A DNA stretch of 64,000 nt. Origin: Segatella copri (GTDB lineage: Bacteria > Bacteroidota > Bacteroidia > Bacteroidales > Bacteroidaceae). Every line of letters starts with the position of its first letter. The first letter of the stretch is position 1. The DNA is taken from NCBI RefSeq assembly GCF_009495355.1, contig NZ_VZAD01000072.1:62001-126000 (forward strand), given 5' to 3'. Below the pieces are notes generated by a model. That model did no database searches. It was not told the DNA's origin and saw only the letters and a list, made by a program, of their open reading frames with translations. Positions 51,373 to 59,638 of this stretch are shown one piece after another. Made by a program: the position numbers and the translations under genes.

Positions 51373-53346
51373 ATGATGATAAACAAGATAGACAAATGGA
51401 TTAAGACGCATAAGAAGGCAAGTGCTATGTATTTGCCCTTCTATGTCCTTGCCATTTTGCTTTTGGCTTCGTGTGCCAAGATGGGACAGCCTGATGGAGG
51501 ATGGTTTGATGAGACACCGCCCAAGGTGATAGGTGCCAGTCCTGAGGACAAAGGAGTGAATGTGACATCAAAGAAAATAAACATTTACTTCGATGAATAT
51601 GTCAAGATTGACAATCCTACAGAGAAAGTCGTCGTGTCGCCTCCTCAGATAGAAGTGCCCGAAATCAAGACGGCAGGCAAGAAGATTCAGGTATCGCTGG
51701 TCGACTCGCTGAAGCCCAATACCACGTACACGATAGATTTCTCTGATGCCATCAGCGACAATAATGAGAACAATCCTATGGGAAACTATACCTACAGTTT
51801 CTCCACAGGCGAGAAGATAGATACGATGGAGGTGTCGGGCTATGTGCTCGAATCAGAAAACTTGGAGCCCATCAAGGGCATTCTCGTAGGTCTGTACAGC
51901 GACACCGCCGATTCGGCTTTCCGTACCAAGCCCATGCTTCGTGTGAGCCGTACCGACAGCCGTGGCCGCTTCGTTATCAAGGGTGTGGCACCAGGCTCTT
52001 ACCGCATCTATGCTCTTCAGGATATGGATGGCAACTATATGTTCAGTCAGAAGAGCGAGAAGATAGCCTTCTCTCACGACATCATCGTGCCATCTTTCAA
52101 GCCTGATACCCGTCAGGATACAACGTGGGTCGACTCTCTGCATATCAAGTCTATCGACCGGGTGGCGTATACTCATTTCCTGCCTGATGATATTGTGTTG
52201 AGAGCTTTCACAGAGTCACTTACCGACCGCTACTTCCTCAAGGCTGAGCGCAAGGATGCCAACAATTTCTCACTCTTCTTCAGCTATGGCGATTCCATCA
52301 TGCCTGTGGTCAGAGGATTGAACTTTGATGCAGAAAACGCCTTCCTTATCGAGTCTTCTTTACAGCAGGACACACTTACCTATTGGCTTCGCGATACTGC
52401 CTTGGTCAATCAGGATACGCTGCAAATAGAACTGAGTTATCGTATGACCGACAGTACAGGTGTGCTTGTCTCACGTACCGATACCCTCGATGTACTCGCC
52501 AAGGAATCGTATGCCAAACGACAGAAACGACTCAACAAAGAGTTGGAAGAATGGACCAAGAAGCAGGAGAAGCGCAAGAAGAAAGGCGAACCCTACGACT
52601 CGGTCATGGCTCCCAAGCCTTTGGAGGTGAAGATAGGAGTGGCTTCACAGCTGGATCCCGACAAGAACATCAGTTTCTCGTTCCCTACACCTCTTGCCCA
52701 TGTCGATACGGCAGGCATTCATCTTTATGCCAAGCACGACACATTGTGGTACAGAGCTCCTTTCGAGTTTGACGATATGGGCAACCGAAACTATAAGTTG
52801 CGGGGCGAGTGGCGACCCGACATCGAATACAGTCTTGAGATAGATTCGGCTGCATTTGTCGATATCTACGGGCTGGCTTCCAAGCCTGTAAAGCAAGGCT
52901 TCAAGGTTTCTTCGCTCGACGAATACAGCACCTTGCTGGTCAACATAACAAGTCTTGAAAACGAGCACCTGCTGGTACAACTGCTCAACGGGCAAGACCA
53001 GGTGGTGAAGGAAACCAAGGCTGTCAACGGAGTGGCGGAGTTCTATTATCTCAAGCCCGAGAAATATTATCTGCGCCTGATAGTTGACCGCAACAATAAT
53101 GGCAAATGGGATACTGGTGATTACGATAAAGACCAGCAGGCAGAAGAGGTGTATTACTATCCTGAGGTCATAGAGTGCAAGGCCAAATGGGACATTACCG
53201 AGAGTTGGAACCCTACGGAACGGCCTCTCGACCGACAGAAGCCTGGTGTCATTACCAAGCAGAAGCCAGACAAGGAGAAAAAAGTGAAAAATCAGAACGC
53301 TGATCGTGCTAAGAAATTAGGCATTCAGTATGTTCCTAAAATGTAA
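51373..53346 (+). CDS. Ig-like domain lipoprotein
   Basis: This 657-residue protein has a lipoprotein signal (VLAILLLASC after a basic N-terminus). A bacterial Ig-like domain follows (about 47-140: DETPPKVIGASPEDKGVNVTSKKINIYFDEYVKI), typical of Bacteroidota Ig_5 proteins. A carnitine/SpaA-like beta fold comes next (VSGYVLESENLEPIKGILVGLYSD). The rest is beta-rich with a charged coiled stretch (KRQKRLNKELEEWTKKQEKRKKK) and a lysine-rich end. It is probably an envelope structural protein. It sits between the GH3-like gene and the DUF3108 gene, in one operon. Confidence 0.85.
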   Translation: MMINKIDKWIKTHKKASAMYLPFYVLAILLLASCAKMGQPDGGWFDETPPKVIGASPEDKGVNVTSKKINIYFDEYVKIDNPTEKVVVSPPQIEVPEIKTAGKKIQVSLVDSLKPNTTYTIDFSDAISDNNENNPMGNYTYSFSTGEKIDTMEVSGYVLESENLEPIKGILVGLYSDTADSAFRTKPMLRVSRTDSRGRFVIKGVAPGSYRIYALQDMDGNYMFSQKSEKIAFSHDIIVPSFKPDTRQDTTWVDSLHIKSIDRVAYTHFLPDDIVLRAFTESLTDRYFLKAERKDANNFSLFFSYGDSIMPVVRGLNFDAENAFLIESSLQQDTLTYWLRDTALVNQDTLQIELSYRMTDSTGVLVSRTDTLDVLAKESYAKRQKRLNKELEEWTKKQEKRKKKGEPYDSVMAPKPLEVKIGVASQLDPDKNISFSFPTPLAHVDTAGIHLYAKHDTLWYRAPFEFDDMGNRNYKLRGEWRPDIEYSLEIDSAAFVDIYGLASKPVKQGFKVSSLDEYSTLLVNITSLENEHLLVQLLNGQDQVVKETKAVNGVAEFYYLKPEKYYLRLIVDRNNNGKWDTGDYDKDQQAEEVYYYPEVIECKAKWDITESWNPTERPLDRQKPGVITKQKPDKEKKVKNQNADRAKKLGIQYVPKM

Positions 53347-53351
53347 GAGAT

Positions 53352-54170
53352 ATGATGAAATTTCTTAAAAAATCAGTACTGACAGCTATCTTGCTGTTTA
53401 TGGTCAGCACTACGGTGTCTGCCCAGTGTACATTCCGTAACACGGCATTCAAGTCGGGTGAGTACCTGGCCTACAACCTCTACTACAACTGGAAGTTTGT
53501 ATGGGTTAAGGCTGGTACAGCCAGTATGTCAACCATCCAGACCACCTATAAGGGCAAACCCGCCTATCGTGGTTCGTTGGTGACACGTGGCAACAAGCGA
53601 GTTGACGATTTCTTTGTACTTCGCGACACCTTGCTTTGTTATAGCAGCACCGACCTTGCTCCGCTCTATTTCCGTAAGGGAGCCCGTGAAGGCAAGCGCT
53701 ATACGGTAGATGAGGATTTTTACAGCTATGCCAACGGAAAATGTCATGTTCGTATGCATCGTCAGCGCCATGATGGTACTCATCACTGGAAAAATGCAGC
53801 TTACGAAGACTGCGTTTTCGATATGATGAACATCTTCCTGCGTGCCCGCAGCTTCGACCCTGCCAACTGGAAGAAGGGTTATGTGGTGAAGTTCCCTATT
53901 GTGGATGGAAACGGCCGTACACCTGCCCAGATCAAGTTTTTGGGCAAGGAAACCATCAAGGCCGACAATGGTTTGAAGTATCGCTGTCTGCGCTTGGCTT
54001 ACATGGAGTTAGAAGACGGCAAGTACAAGAGAATAGTCGATTTCTATGTGACCGATGACGAGAACCACGTGCCAGTACGTCTTGACATGTTCTTGAAGTT
54101 TGGCAGCGCCAAGGCTTTCCTCGTTGGTATGAAAGGAACAAGAAATCCCATCACTTCCAGAGTAAAGTGA
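53352..54170 (+). CDS. DUF3108 family secreted protein
   Basis: This 272-residue protein has a signal peptide (FLKKSVLTAILLFMVSTTVSAQ) and the DUF3108 beta-barrel-like fold: GEYLAYNLYYNWKFVWVKAGTASMS, FFVLRDTLLCY, FFRKGAREGKRYTVDEDF, and a C-terminal VPVRLDMFLKFGSAKAFL. The family is thought to sit in the periplasm or outer membrane. It starts 5 bp after the Ig-like lipoprotein gene. A terminator follows. Confidence 0.85.
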   Translation: MMKFLKKSVLTAILLFMVSTTVSAQCTFRNTAFKSGEYLAYNLYYNWKFVWVKAGTASMSTIQTTYKGKPAYRGSLVTRGNKRVDDFFVLRDTLLCYSSTDLAPLYFRKGAREGKRYTVDEDFYSYANGKCHVRMHRQRHDGTHHWKNAAYEDCVFDMMNIFLRARSFDPANWKKGYVVKFPIVDGNGRTPAQIKFLGKETIKADNGLKYRCLRLAYMELEDGKYKRIVDFYVTDDENHVPVRLDMFLKFGSAKAFLVGMKGTRNPITSRVK

Positions 54171-54335
54171 CAAACAAGACAGGTCAAGCTCAACAGCTTC
54201 ACAGCTTGAGCTTGACCTTTTAAGAGAGATTTCTATTATTTGATTTCTATCATTTGTATGGTTGTACTGCTTTTCCGATACATGGTTCAAGCCAAAGAGT
54301 ATCGTAAAGAGTATGATGACGAATGATTTAGCCAT
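54009..54335 (-). CDS. Possible short exported peptide gene controlled by the response regulator
   Basis: A minus-strand frame begins MAKSFVIILFTILFGLNHVSEKQ, a short signal-like hydrophobic start, about 33 bp after a -7 element (GCAAAGATA on plus at 54370-54378). Upstream lies a copy of the OmpR-type repeat (54411-54427). The frame runs through the terminator of the neighbouring operon and antisense into DUF3108, so the later part is doubtful; a peptide of about 40 residues or a regulatory RNA are alternatives. Confidence 0.25.
   Translation of the reverse strand: MAKSFVIILFTILFGLNHVSEKQYNHTNDRNQIIEISLKRSSSSCEAVELDLSCLSLYSGSDGISCSFHTNEESLGAAKLQEHVKTYWHVVLVIGHIEIDYSLVLAVF
54181..54221 (+). 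terminator. Terminator of the GH3-like / Ig-like / DUF3108 operon
   Basis: AGGTCAAGCTCAA (54181-54193) pairs perfectly with TTGAGCTTGACCT (54206-54218) and is followed by TTTT. Confidence 0.8.
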
Positions 54336-54410
54336 AGTTGTATCGTTTCTTTTCTTTATTGTTTACGATGCAAAGATACGGCTATTGCTGTAAATGTTGT
54401 GTTATCAGAT

Positions 54411-54427
54411 GGTTATCTTTAAGTTAA
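54411..54427 (-). promoter_or_regulatory. OmpR-type response-regulator site, copy 2
   Basis: GGTTATCTTTAAGTTAA, or on minus TTAACT-TAAAG-ATAACC, is a direct repeat with an 11-bp period. It lies about 33 bp upstream of a minus-strand -7 element. It matches 57546-57562 in 16 of 17 positions (in opposite orientation). Confidence 0.5.
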
Positions 54428-54499
54428 CGTTTTTCTGATTATGCCTGGCGTGCCACTCTGTTGATGAGTTGTGTCCCTGTAACTTGTTTTTTCTCCATC

Positions 54500-55810
54500 T
54501 TATTGCTTGTCTGAAACTTTAGGCAGGGCGATGGTAAACTCCGTCCACTTGTCTTTCTCGCTCTTCAGACTTATCTTTCCGCCATGGGCATGGATGACCT
54601 GGAACACATAGTTCAGGCCTATGCCAAATCCTTTTCGGGTCTTGTTGCCATTTTTCTCGTGTTCGGCAGCACGCTCAAAGCGATTGAATACCGATTTCTG
54701 TTCGCTCTTCGATATGCCTATTCCCTCGTCGTACACCTTAATATATATATAGTGGTTGTCCTCGAGGGTAGAAATGCGGATGTTGATCTTTTCTTTCGAG
54801 TATTTGGTGGCGTTGTCTATCAGGTTGCTGATAGCTTCCTTCAGATATTCCTCGTCTGCAGCCACAGTCGTTACCTTCAGCTGGGTGGCTATATGAATGG
54901 GCTTGGCCGACTTGGCTTTGTATTTCTCGGTCACATCCTCTATCATGGGCTCCAGATTTACTACAGTCTTCTGAATATTCAACTTGCCATGTTCCAGTTT
55001 CGAGATGGTGAGCAGTCGGTTGATGAGTGCTAAGAGATGCTGTGCCTCGTCTTCTACGATGGTGAAATATTTCTCCTTGATTTCTGGCTTCTTCTCCAGC
55101 ACACCGCTGTGCAGGTATTTCGTACCCATGATGATAGAGGTGAGGGGCGACTTCATGTCGTGAACCATGGCATACGAAAAATCCTCGCGCAGGAGGCGAA
55201 CACGTTCCTGCTCGTTGATATAGTTTATCTGGTCGATAATACTCAGGATGATGACGATGGAAATAAGGATAGAGATGAGGAGCAGCACCCAGTTATGTCT
55301 GAAGATGTAGATACTTCCGTTGGTGATGGTCATCTGGAAGCCTACGCTGTTGTCCAGTCTTACAGGCTGAATGTTGGTTTTCACTTCCTCCAGGAAGGGG
55401 AAGATATTGCTGTTGATATTTTTGCCTTCCATCACCTTTCCTGTTTTCATGTTCACCTTGTTGATGGCAGCGCGGAAAGGCAACTTCTCTGCTTTGAAAA
55501 TAGAGTCTGCAATATTTGTCAAGATATCGGTGTTGGCATCTTGATGCGATTTTTTGTAGATGGCATCATAAAGGGATAGTGTAGGATTATAAATATTACT
55601 GGAAGCAATGGTATCTCCCGACTCAAAAAAAGAATCGCACCTATTTGTTTTATCCAACTCTAAGGCGATGGCTTTCTCCAATATCTCATTACATTCCTTT
55701 CCTAATTGTCGCGCGTTGATGTTATAGGTGTTCCACATCCAGAACATTTGGATAAGGAGAATGGCTATCAGGGCAGTGGTGCTGAGTATCTTGGTGCGGT
55801 TGGCATTCAT
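54500..55810 (-). CDS. Sensor histidine kinase
   Basis: This 436-residue protein has two TM segments (about 9-27 and 181-202) enclosing a periplasmic sensor of about 150 residues, then an HisKA dimerisation domain with the phospho-accepting histidine in AMVHDMKSPLTS. The HATPase domain follows, with the N box NLIDNATKYSKE, G1 DEGIGIS and G2 GFGIGLNYV. It should phosphorylate the response regulator at 56727-57434. A CPBP-like membrane gene is inserted between kinase and regulator genes, which is uncommon. Confidence 0.92.
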   Translation of the reverse strand: MNANRTKILSTTALIAILLIQMFWMWNTYNINARQLGKECNEILEKAIALELDKTNRCDSFFESGDTIASSNIYNPTLSLYDAIYKKSHQDANTDILTNIADSIFKAEKLPFRAAINKVNMKTGKVMEGKNINSNIFPFLEEVKTNIQPVRLDNSVGFQMTITNGSIYIFRHNWVLLLISILISIVIILSIIDQINYINEQERVRLLREDFSYAMVHDMKSPLTSIIMGTKYLHSGVLEKKPEIKEKYFTIVEDEAQHLLALINRLLTISKLEHGKLNIQKTVVNLEPMIEDVTEKYKAKSAKPIHIATQLKVTTVAADEEYLKEAISNLIDNATKYSKEKINIRISTLEDNHYIYIKVYDEGIGISKSEQKSVFNRFERAAEHEKNGNKTRKGFGIGLNYVFQVIHAHGGKISLKSEKDKWTEFTIALPKVSDKQ

Positions 55811-55830
55811 ATCATCTTCTCCTTTCTTCT

Positions 55831-56637
55831 TTATTCATCCAAGAGGTATTCGGTTTCTCTGCCTTCCTTCTTTGCTACTAAATAATTGCTGATGCTGCTT
55901 GCTGTCAATGTGGATCCAAAGCATCCCATGGCAGTACACAGAGGAATACTGGAAATATCGGTAGGAATCAGATTACAGATGATACAGGCCACAAATGTCA
56001 CGATGGTGCTCCTTGTGGTTTTGTAGATATAAAAGAGGAGCGATGTCTGCACGATGCTCCATATCATCATCATGATAATCCATGTCAACGACTGGCCCGG
56101 GGTTGTGGCAATGAATGGTATGATGCTGAATACAAGAATGGTAAGGTAAGAAACCCATGTCTTCTTGCCGCATTTGATCAGTTCTTCGTATATCGCGCCG
56201 AAGATAATATAGGCTGAGATAAAAGAGCTGATAAGAATCATCGGAAGCATTCCTATATAGTCAAGAGGCATGATTTCCTTGTTGTATATTTTGATGTCCA
56301 ACAAATTGAAGAGGGCGATAAACATCAAGGTAATTCCAAACAGGGGAAGGGTGTACCAGAACATAGCCTTCCACTTGTAGGTTGGATTCACTCTGCCCAG
56401 CGTAAACTTGGAAAACTTTGCCTTGCTGAAGGTGAACCATAATATAAGTATAGCAAGAATGCAGAAAACATAAATAATGGGAGTTCCTGCCTTGAGTAAG
56501 GAAGCCTGGTCGTTGGCATTTACCTCTTCCAGTTTTCCTGAGACAGCAAGGTAGATGCCTATCACTATACCACCAACAAACATGGTGCTACAGAATTCCG
56601 CTATCATTAATATATAGTAAAGTATCGACTTAAACAT
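55831..56637 (-). CDS. CPBP-like membrane protein with altered active-site residues
   Basis: This 268-residue protein has eight hydrophobic segments. The CPBP (ABI) glutamate motif appears as YEELIKCGKKTW, but the usual arginine-glycine of EExxxRG is KCG. The second histidine motif is absent (FSIIPF), and the third reads FVACIICNLI where H-x-x-x-N is expected. It may therefore be a non-catalytic relative of membrane prenyl proteases. It is co-transcribed with the two-component genes and could modulate the sensor kinase in the membrane. Confidence 0.6.
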   Translation of the reverse strand: MFKSILYYILMIAEFCSTMFVGGIVIGIYLAVSGKLEEVNANDQASLLKAGTPIIYVFCILAILILWFTFSKAKFSKFTLGRVNPTYKWKAMFWYTLPLFGITLMFIALFNLLDIKIYNKEIMPLDYIGMLPMILISSFISAYIIFGAIYEELIKCGKKTWVSYLTILVFSIIPFIATTPGQSLTWIIMMMIWSIVQTSLLFYIYKTTRSTIVTFVACIICNLIPTDISSIPLCTAMGCFGSTLTASSISNYLVAKKEGRETEYLLDE

Positions 56638-56726
56638 AATGCTTTATTTTTATTGTTGTTTTCTTTCTCTGAATAATGTTTTTATGCAAAGGTCTTCATA
56701 CCGATGCTTCGACAACGAGCTTGCAG

Positions 56727-57434
56727 TTATTCTACAATGAGTTTGAAGCCTACGCCCCGGATAGTCCTTAACTCTACACTTGGCTCGTCTTCGATGGCAG
56801 TACGAATTTTCTTGATGAAAACATCAAGGCTTCTCGATGCAAAATAGTCTTTGTCTTCCACGTCCCAGAAACGACTCAGTACAGCGTCACGGCGCACCAC
56901 TTCGTTCTTGTTTACCGCCAAGAGTTCCAAAATCTTTGCCTCACGTGCCGTAAGCATCTTCTCGCTGTGGTCCTCCTGGTTTTTCAGCGTGGCATGGTTG
57001 GCATCAAGGATATATTTGCCCAGTTTTACGAGCTGGCTGTTGTTCTTGCTGCGTTTGCCTTCCTTCAGTCGCATCAGGCTCTGTATGTGTGCATCCAGCT
57101 CTTCGGGTATGAAAGGCTTCTTCACATAGTTGTTGGCTCCGGCAGCATAGCCTGCCTTCAGGTCTTTGGGCGATGTAAGGCCAGTGGTAAAGAGGATGAT
57201 GGTATCGCCATCTACCTCACGTATTTTCCTCACCATCTCCAGACCGTCCATGATAGGCATGTCTATATCCGAAACGATGACATCGGGCTGAAAGGTTTTC
57301 CATTCCTCCAGTCCTTGCCTGCCATTGACGGCAGTCTTCACCTCATATCCTTCGATGATATTTTCGAAGCAGCTTTTCTCCATATAGGCGAGGTTTTCGT
57401 CGTCTTCTACCAAGAGTAATTTTATGTCAGCCAT
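56727..57434 (-). CDS. OmpR-family response regulator
   Basis: This 235-residue protein has a receiver domain with phospho-acceptor Asp56 (VIVSDIDMPIMDG), the acidic pair Asp11-Asp12 and Lys in YVKKPF. The C-terminal winged helix (about 133-234: LTAREAKILELLAVNKNEVVRRDAVLSRFWDVEDKDYFASRSLDVFIKKIRTAI, VGFKLIV) is of the OmpR/PhoB type. Such regulators bind two direct half-sites one helical turn apart, and a matching repeat lies 110 bp upstream of the gene (57546-57562), which suggests autoregulation. Confidence 0.93.
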   Translation of the reverse strand: MADIKLLLVEDDENLAYMEKSCFENIIEGYEVKTAVNGRQGLEEWKTFQPDVIVSDIDMPIMDGLEMVRKIREVDGDTIILFTTGLTSPKDLKAGYAAGANNYVKKPFIPEELDAHIQSLMRLKEGKRSKNNSQLVKLGKYILDANHATLKNQEDHSEKMLTAREAKILELLAVNKNEVVRRDAVLSRFWDVEDKDYFASRSLDVFIKKIRTAIEDEPSVELRTIRGVGFKLIVE

Positions 57435-57499
57435 AACTCTTCTTGTGTTTTAAAGATTATATTCTCTTACCCAATTTTCGCTGGGTTCCGTTCTCATGT

Positions 57500-57508
57500 G
57501 CAAAGATA
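57500..57508 (-). promoter_or_regulatory. -7 promoter element of the two-component operon
   Basis: On the minus strand this reads TATCTTTGC, about 65 bp upstream of the response-regulator start and 37 bp downstream of the OmpR-type repeat. Confidence 0.5.
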
Positions 57509-57545
57509 GTTATTTTGTTGATAAGTTCCAAGTTTTCCACATTAC

Positions 57546-57562
57546 TTAACCTAAAGATAACC
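57546..57562 (-). promoter_or_regulatory. OmpR-type response-regulator site, copy 1
   Basis: TTAACC-TAAAG-ATAACC is a direct repeat of a 6-bp half-site with an 11-bp period, placed 37 bp upstream of the regulator's own -7 element. Confidence 0.55.
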
Positions 57563-57597
57563 CAAAGTCTTAGGCTTCAGAGAGATTGTTAAACCAC
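57562..57597. repeat. 36-bp direct repeat, left copy
   Basis: The repeat starts CCAAAGTCTTAGGCTTCAG and matches 59239-59274 at 33 of 36 positions. The two copies bracket the YhcG-type nuclease gene and most of the following membrane-protein gene. Confidence 0.75.
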
Positions 57598-57674
57598 AAA
57601 TTTTAATTTGTCTAAATAGATGCCACTAATCTCAAAAAATCATTTATTTTTAACCGATTATCACGATAAAATTT

Positions 57675-57682
57675 TATATTTG
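57675..57682 (+). promoter_or_regulatory. -7 promoter element of the YhcG-type nuclease
   Basis: TATATTTG lies 24 bp before the start codon. Confidence 0.45.
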
Positions 57683-57705
57683 TAGCATTAAATGGTTTTA
57701 GAATT

Positions 57706-58857
57706 ATGGCAAAGAAAAATATAGACTTAGCAGTAGTCCTTCATGATGATTGCGACTACAAGGACTGGCTTGTGGAACTCAAGGAACGATTCTACAGCCA
57801 TCGCCTCAAAGCGTCATGTGCCACCAATGGCTACTTGTTGGACTTCTATTGGAAGTTGGGACGAGACATTGAAGCTAAGCAATATACTAATACTTATGGC
57901 TCTGGATTTTACAAAAATCTCAGTCAGGATTTGAAGAACGAAATGCCAGGGGTGAAGGGATTCTCACCAACTAACTTGAAGTATATGAGCTACTTTTATA
58001 AGCTCTATGCACCATTACAGGCAAATTGTCCGCAGCTTGCGGACAATTTTATAGAGGACTTGTATATTGCAGATATTCAGCGAGTTGTAGCACAAAGTAA
58101 AAATCGTCCGCAAACTGCGGAGGATTTCAAATTGCTTTTTCTTATTCCTTGGGACCACCATCGTCGTATCATAGATAAGTGCAAGGGCAATATGGATAAG
58201 GCTTTGTTCTTTGTAAGAAAGACTTGGGAGAACAATTGGGGGCGTGACGTTCTGCTCAACTGGCTTGACACAGACCTTTATGAGCGTGACGGCAAGGCTA
58301 TCACCAACTTCCAGGCTACGCTTCCTGCTGTACAAAGCGACTTGGCGCAACAGATAACCAAAGACCCTTATCAGTTGGACTTCCTTAACTTAAGGGAGAA
58401 ATATGACGAGCATGACATTGAGGAAGAATTGGTGAACAATGTAACACGTTTTCTTTTGGAGCTAGGAAAGGGATTCTCTTATATGGGCAGACAGTTTCGT
58501 TTGGAGGTAGGTCAGCAGGAGTTCTTCCCAGACTTGCTGTTTTATAATGCCCACCTCCATGCCTATGTGGTCATTGAGCTAAAAGCCCAGTCGTTCCATC
58601 CATCATTCTTGGGGCAACTAAGTTTCTATGTGTCAGCCATCAACCATCAGTTCAAGACCGACATCGACAACCCTACCATCGGTTTGCTCATCTGCAAGGA
58701 CAAAGACAATGTGGTGGCAAAATACGCCTTGGATTCATACAAAGAACCAATGGGTATATCAGAATATCAACTGTCAAAGCTCTTCCCGAAAGACTTCAAG
58801 TCTTCCATGCCGACTATTGAGGAATTGGAAAAGGGATTGAAAGATAATCGAGAATAA
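57706..58857 (+). CDS. YhcG/DUF1016 family PD-(D/E)XK nuclease
   Basis: This 383-residue protein has the DUF1016 N-terminal domain (about 20-150: YWKLGRDIEAKQYTNTYGSGFYKNLSQDLKNEMPGVKGFSPTNLKYMSYFYKLY) and a C-terminal PD-(D/E)XK nuclease core. In that core, PDLLFY supplies the metal-binding aspartate and VVIELKAQ the E-x-K pair (about 268-290). Family members cut DNA and often sit near restriction or mobile genes. Two short GTCCGCAANNTGCGGA-like palindromes (near 58030 and 58110) lie in the coding sequence. The gene appears to be part of a segment inserted between direct repeats. Confidence 0.9.
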   Translation: MAKKNIDLAVVLHDDCDYKDWLVELKERFYSHRLKASCATNGYLLDFYWKLGRDIEAKQYTNTYGSGFYKNLSQDLKNEMPGVKGFSPTNLKYMSYFYKLYAPLQANCPQLADNFIEDLYIADIQRVVAQSKNRPQTAEDFKLLFLIPWDHHRRIIDKCKGNMDKALFFVRKTWENNWGRDVLLNWLDTDLYERDGKAITNFQATLPAVQSDLAQQITKDPYQLDFLNLREKYDEHDIEEELVNNVTRFLLELGKGFSYMGRQFRLEVGQQEFFPDLLFYNAHLHAYVVIELKAQSFHPSFLGQLSFYVSAINHQFKTDIDNPTIGLLICKDKDNVVAKYALDSYKEPMGISEYQLSKLFPKDFKSSMPTIEELEKGLKDNRE

Positions 58858-58866
58858 CGAGCCAAG

Positions 58867-59277
58867 ATGCTTAATATGAATAAAGAAGAAATAAAACAAG
58901 AACAAAATAAAGGGCTAATAGCTCGCATATTAGGAGGAACACCCACTATTTTACAGAAGGTGTTCTTTATACTTATGGCATTTTCGCTGATATTATGGCC
59001 CTTGGGATGCTATGTTTCTATATTCTTCTTTGATGCCCCTATCCGTTCTGATATAGACAAAGTTTCCTGTTATGGCATGCTTATCACGATATGGCTATAT
59101 CCAATTTACTTATACCCTTTGTTGAGAATCATGTTTCGATTTTCAGAGAAATTAAAGGTCACTTGGCTTTATTATATTAGTCCGATTGTACCAATAGTGG
59201 TATTTTGGCTATTTTACTCTATCTGTACTATAAGTACTCCAAAGTCTTATGCTCCAGAGAGACTGTTAAACCACTGA
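58867..59277 (+). CDS. Small membrane protein, unknown function; C-terminus encoded by a direct repeat
   Basis: This 136-residue protein has three TM segments (about 30-53, 73-92 and 104-126) and a charged N-terminus (MNKEEIKQEQNKG; a second possible start at residue 4). It begins 9 bp after the nuclease gene. Its last 13 residues (TPKSYAPERLLNH) and stop are encoded within the right copy of the 36-bp repeat, so the present C-terminus probably arose when the segment was joined there. No family is recognised. Confidence 0.55.
   Translation: MLNMNKEEIKQEQNKGLIARILGGTPTILQKVFFILMAFSLILWPLGCYVSIFFFDAPIRSDIDKVSCYGMLITIWLYPIYLYPLLRIMFRFSEKLKVTWLYYISPIVPIVVFWLFYSICTISTPKSYAPERLLNH
59239..59274. repeat. 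36-bp direct repeat, right copy
   Basis: The repeat starts CCAAAGTCTTATGCTCCAG. It differs from the left copy at three positions and encodes the last residues of the small membrane protein. Confidence 0.75.
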
Positions 59278-59628
59278 CAATCTCTCCTGAGCCAAAATGT
59301 ACATGGAGTGTATGCTTTCACCTGTTATACGGAAAAGACAGAGAGACAGGATTAACTGAACGGAAGGTTCCCTGCTTGCTTCTCCAAGGACATTCTGCAG
59401 AACAGATGGCCAAGCCCAAACCAAAAAGCGACATTAAATTCGTTCTCAATGAACTTTTAACACTTAATATGTTGGACAACTCAGAAAAATTGCTTAATTT
59501 TGCATCCATAACAGTTACTCTTTTAATCGTTGTTTTATTGTTGTTTAGCGATTACAAAGATACAACTTTTTATTGAGAAACTGTTATTCCTACCCCATTA
59601 ATTGGGGTGGAAAACTTTAGATATTTAA
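59278..59628. other. Intergenic stretch, no supported gene
   Basis: A plus-strand frame to 59576 has an unconvincing composition and overlaps the previous gene in another frame. CCCCA/TGGGG arms at about 59593-59608 form a small hairpin just before the promoter of the structured RNA. Nothing else is recognised. Confidence 0.4.
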
Positions 59629-59636
59629 TATCTTTG
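59629..59636 (+). promoter_or_regulatory. Promoter of the rod-shaped RNA
   Basis: TATCTTTG followed by CAAG is a consensus -7 element, with CTTTAG about 14 bp upstream. Confidence 0.55.
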
Positions 59637-59638
59637 CA

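Noticed and set aside
59205-59576. A 123-codon frame overlapping the end of the small membrane protein.
   Set aside because: It starts inside the previous gene, has no leader, and its composition shows no domain; kept only as an intergenic note.
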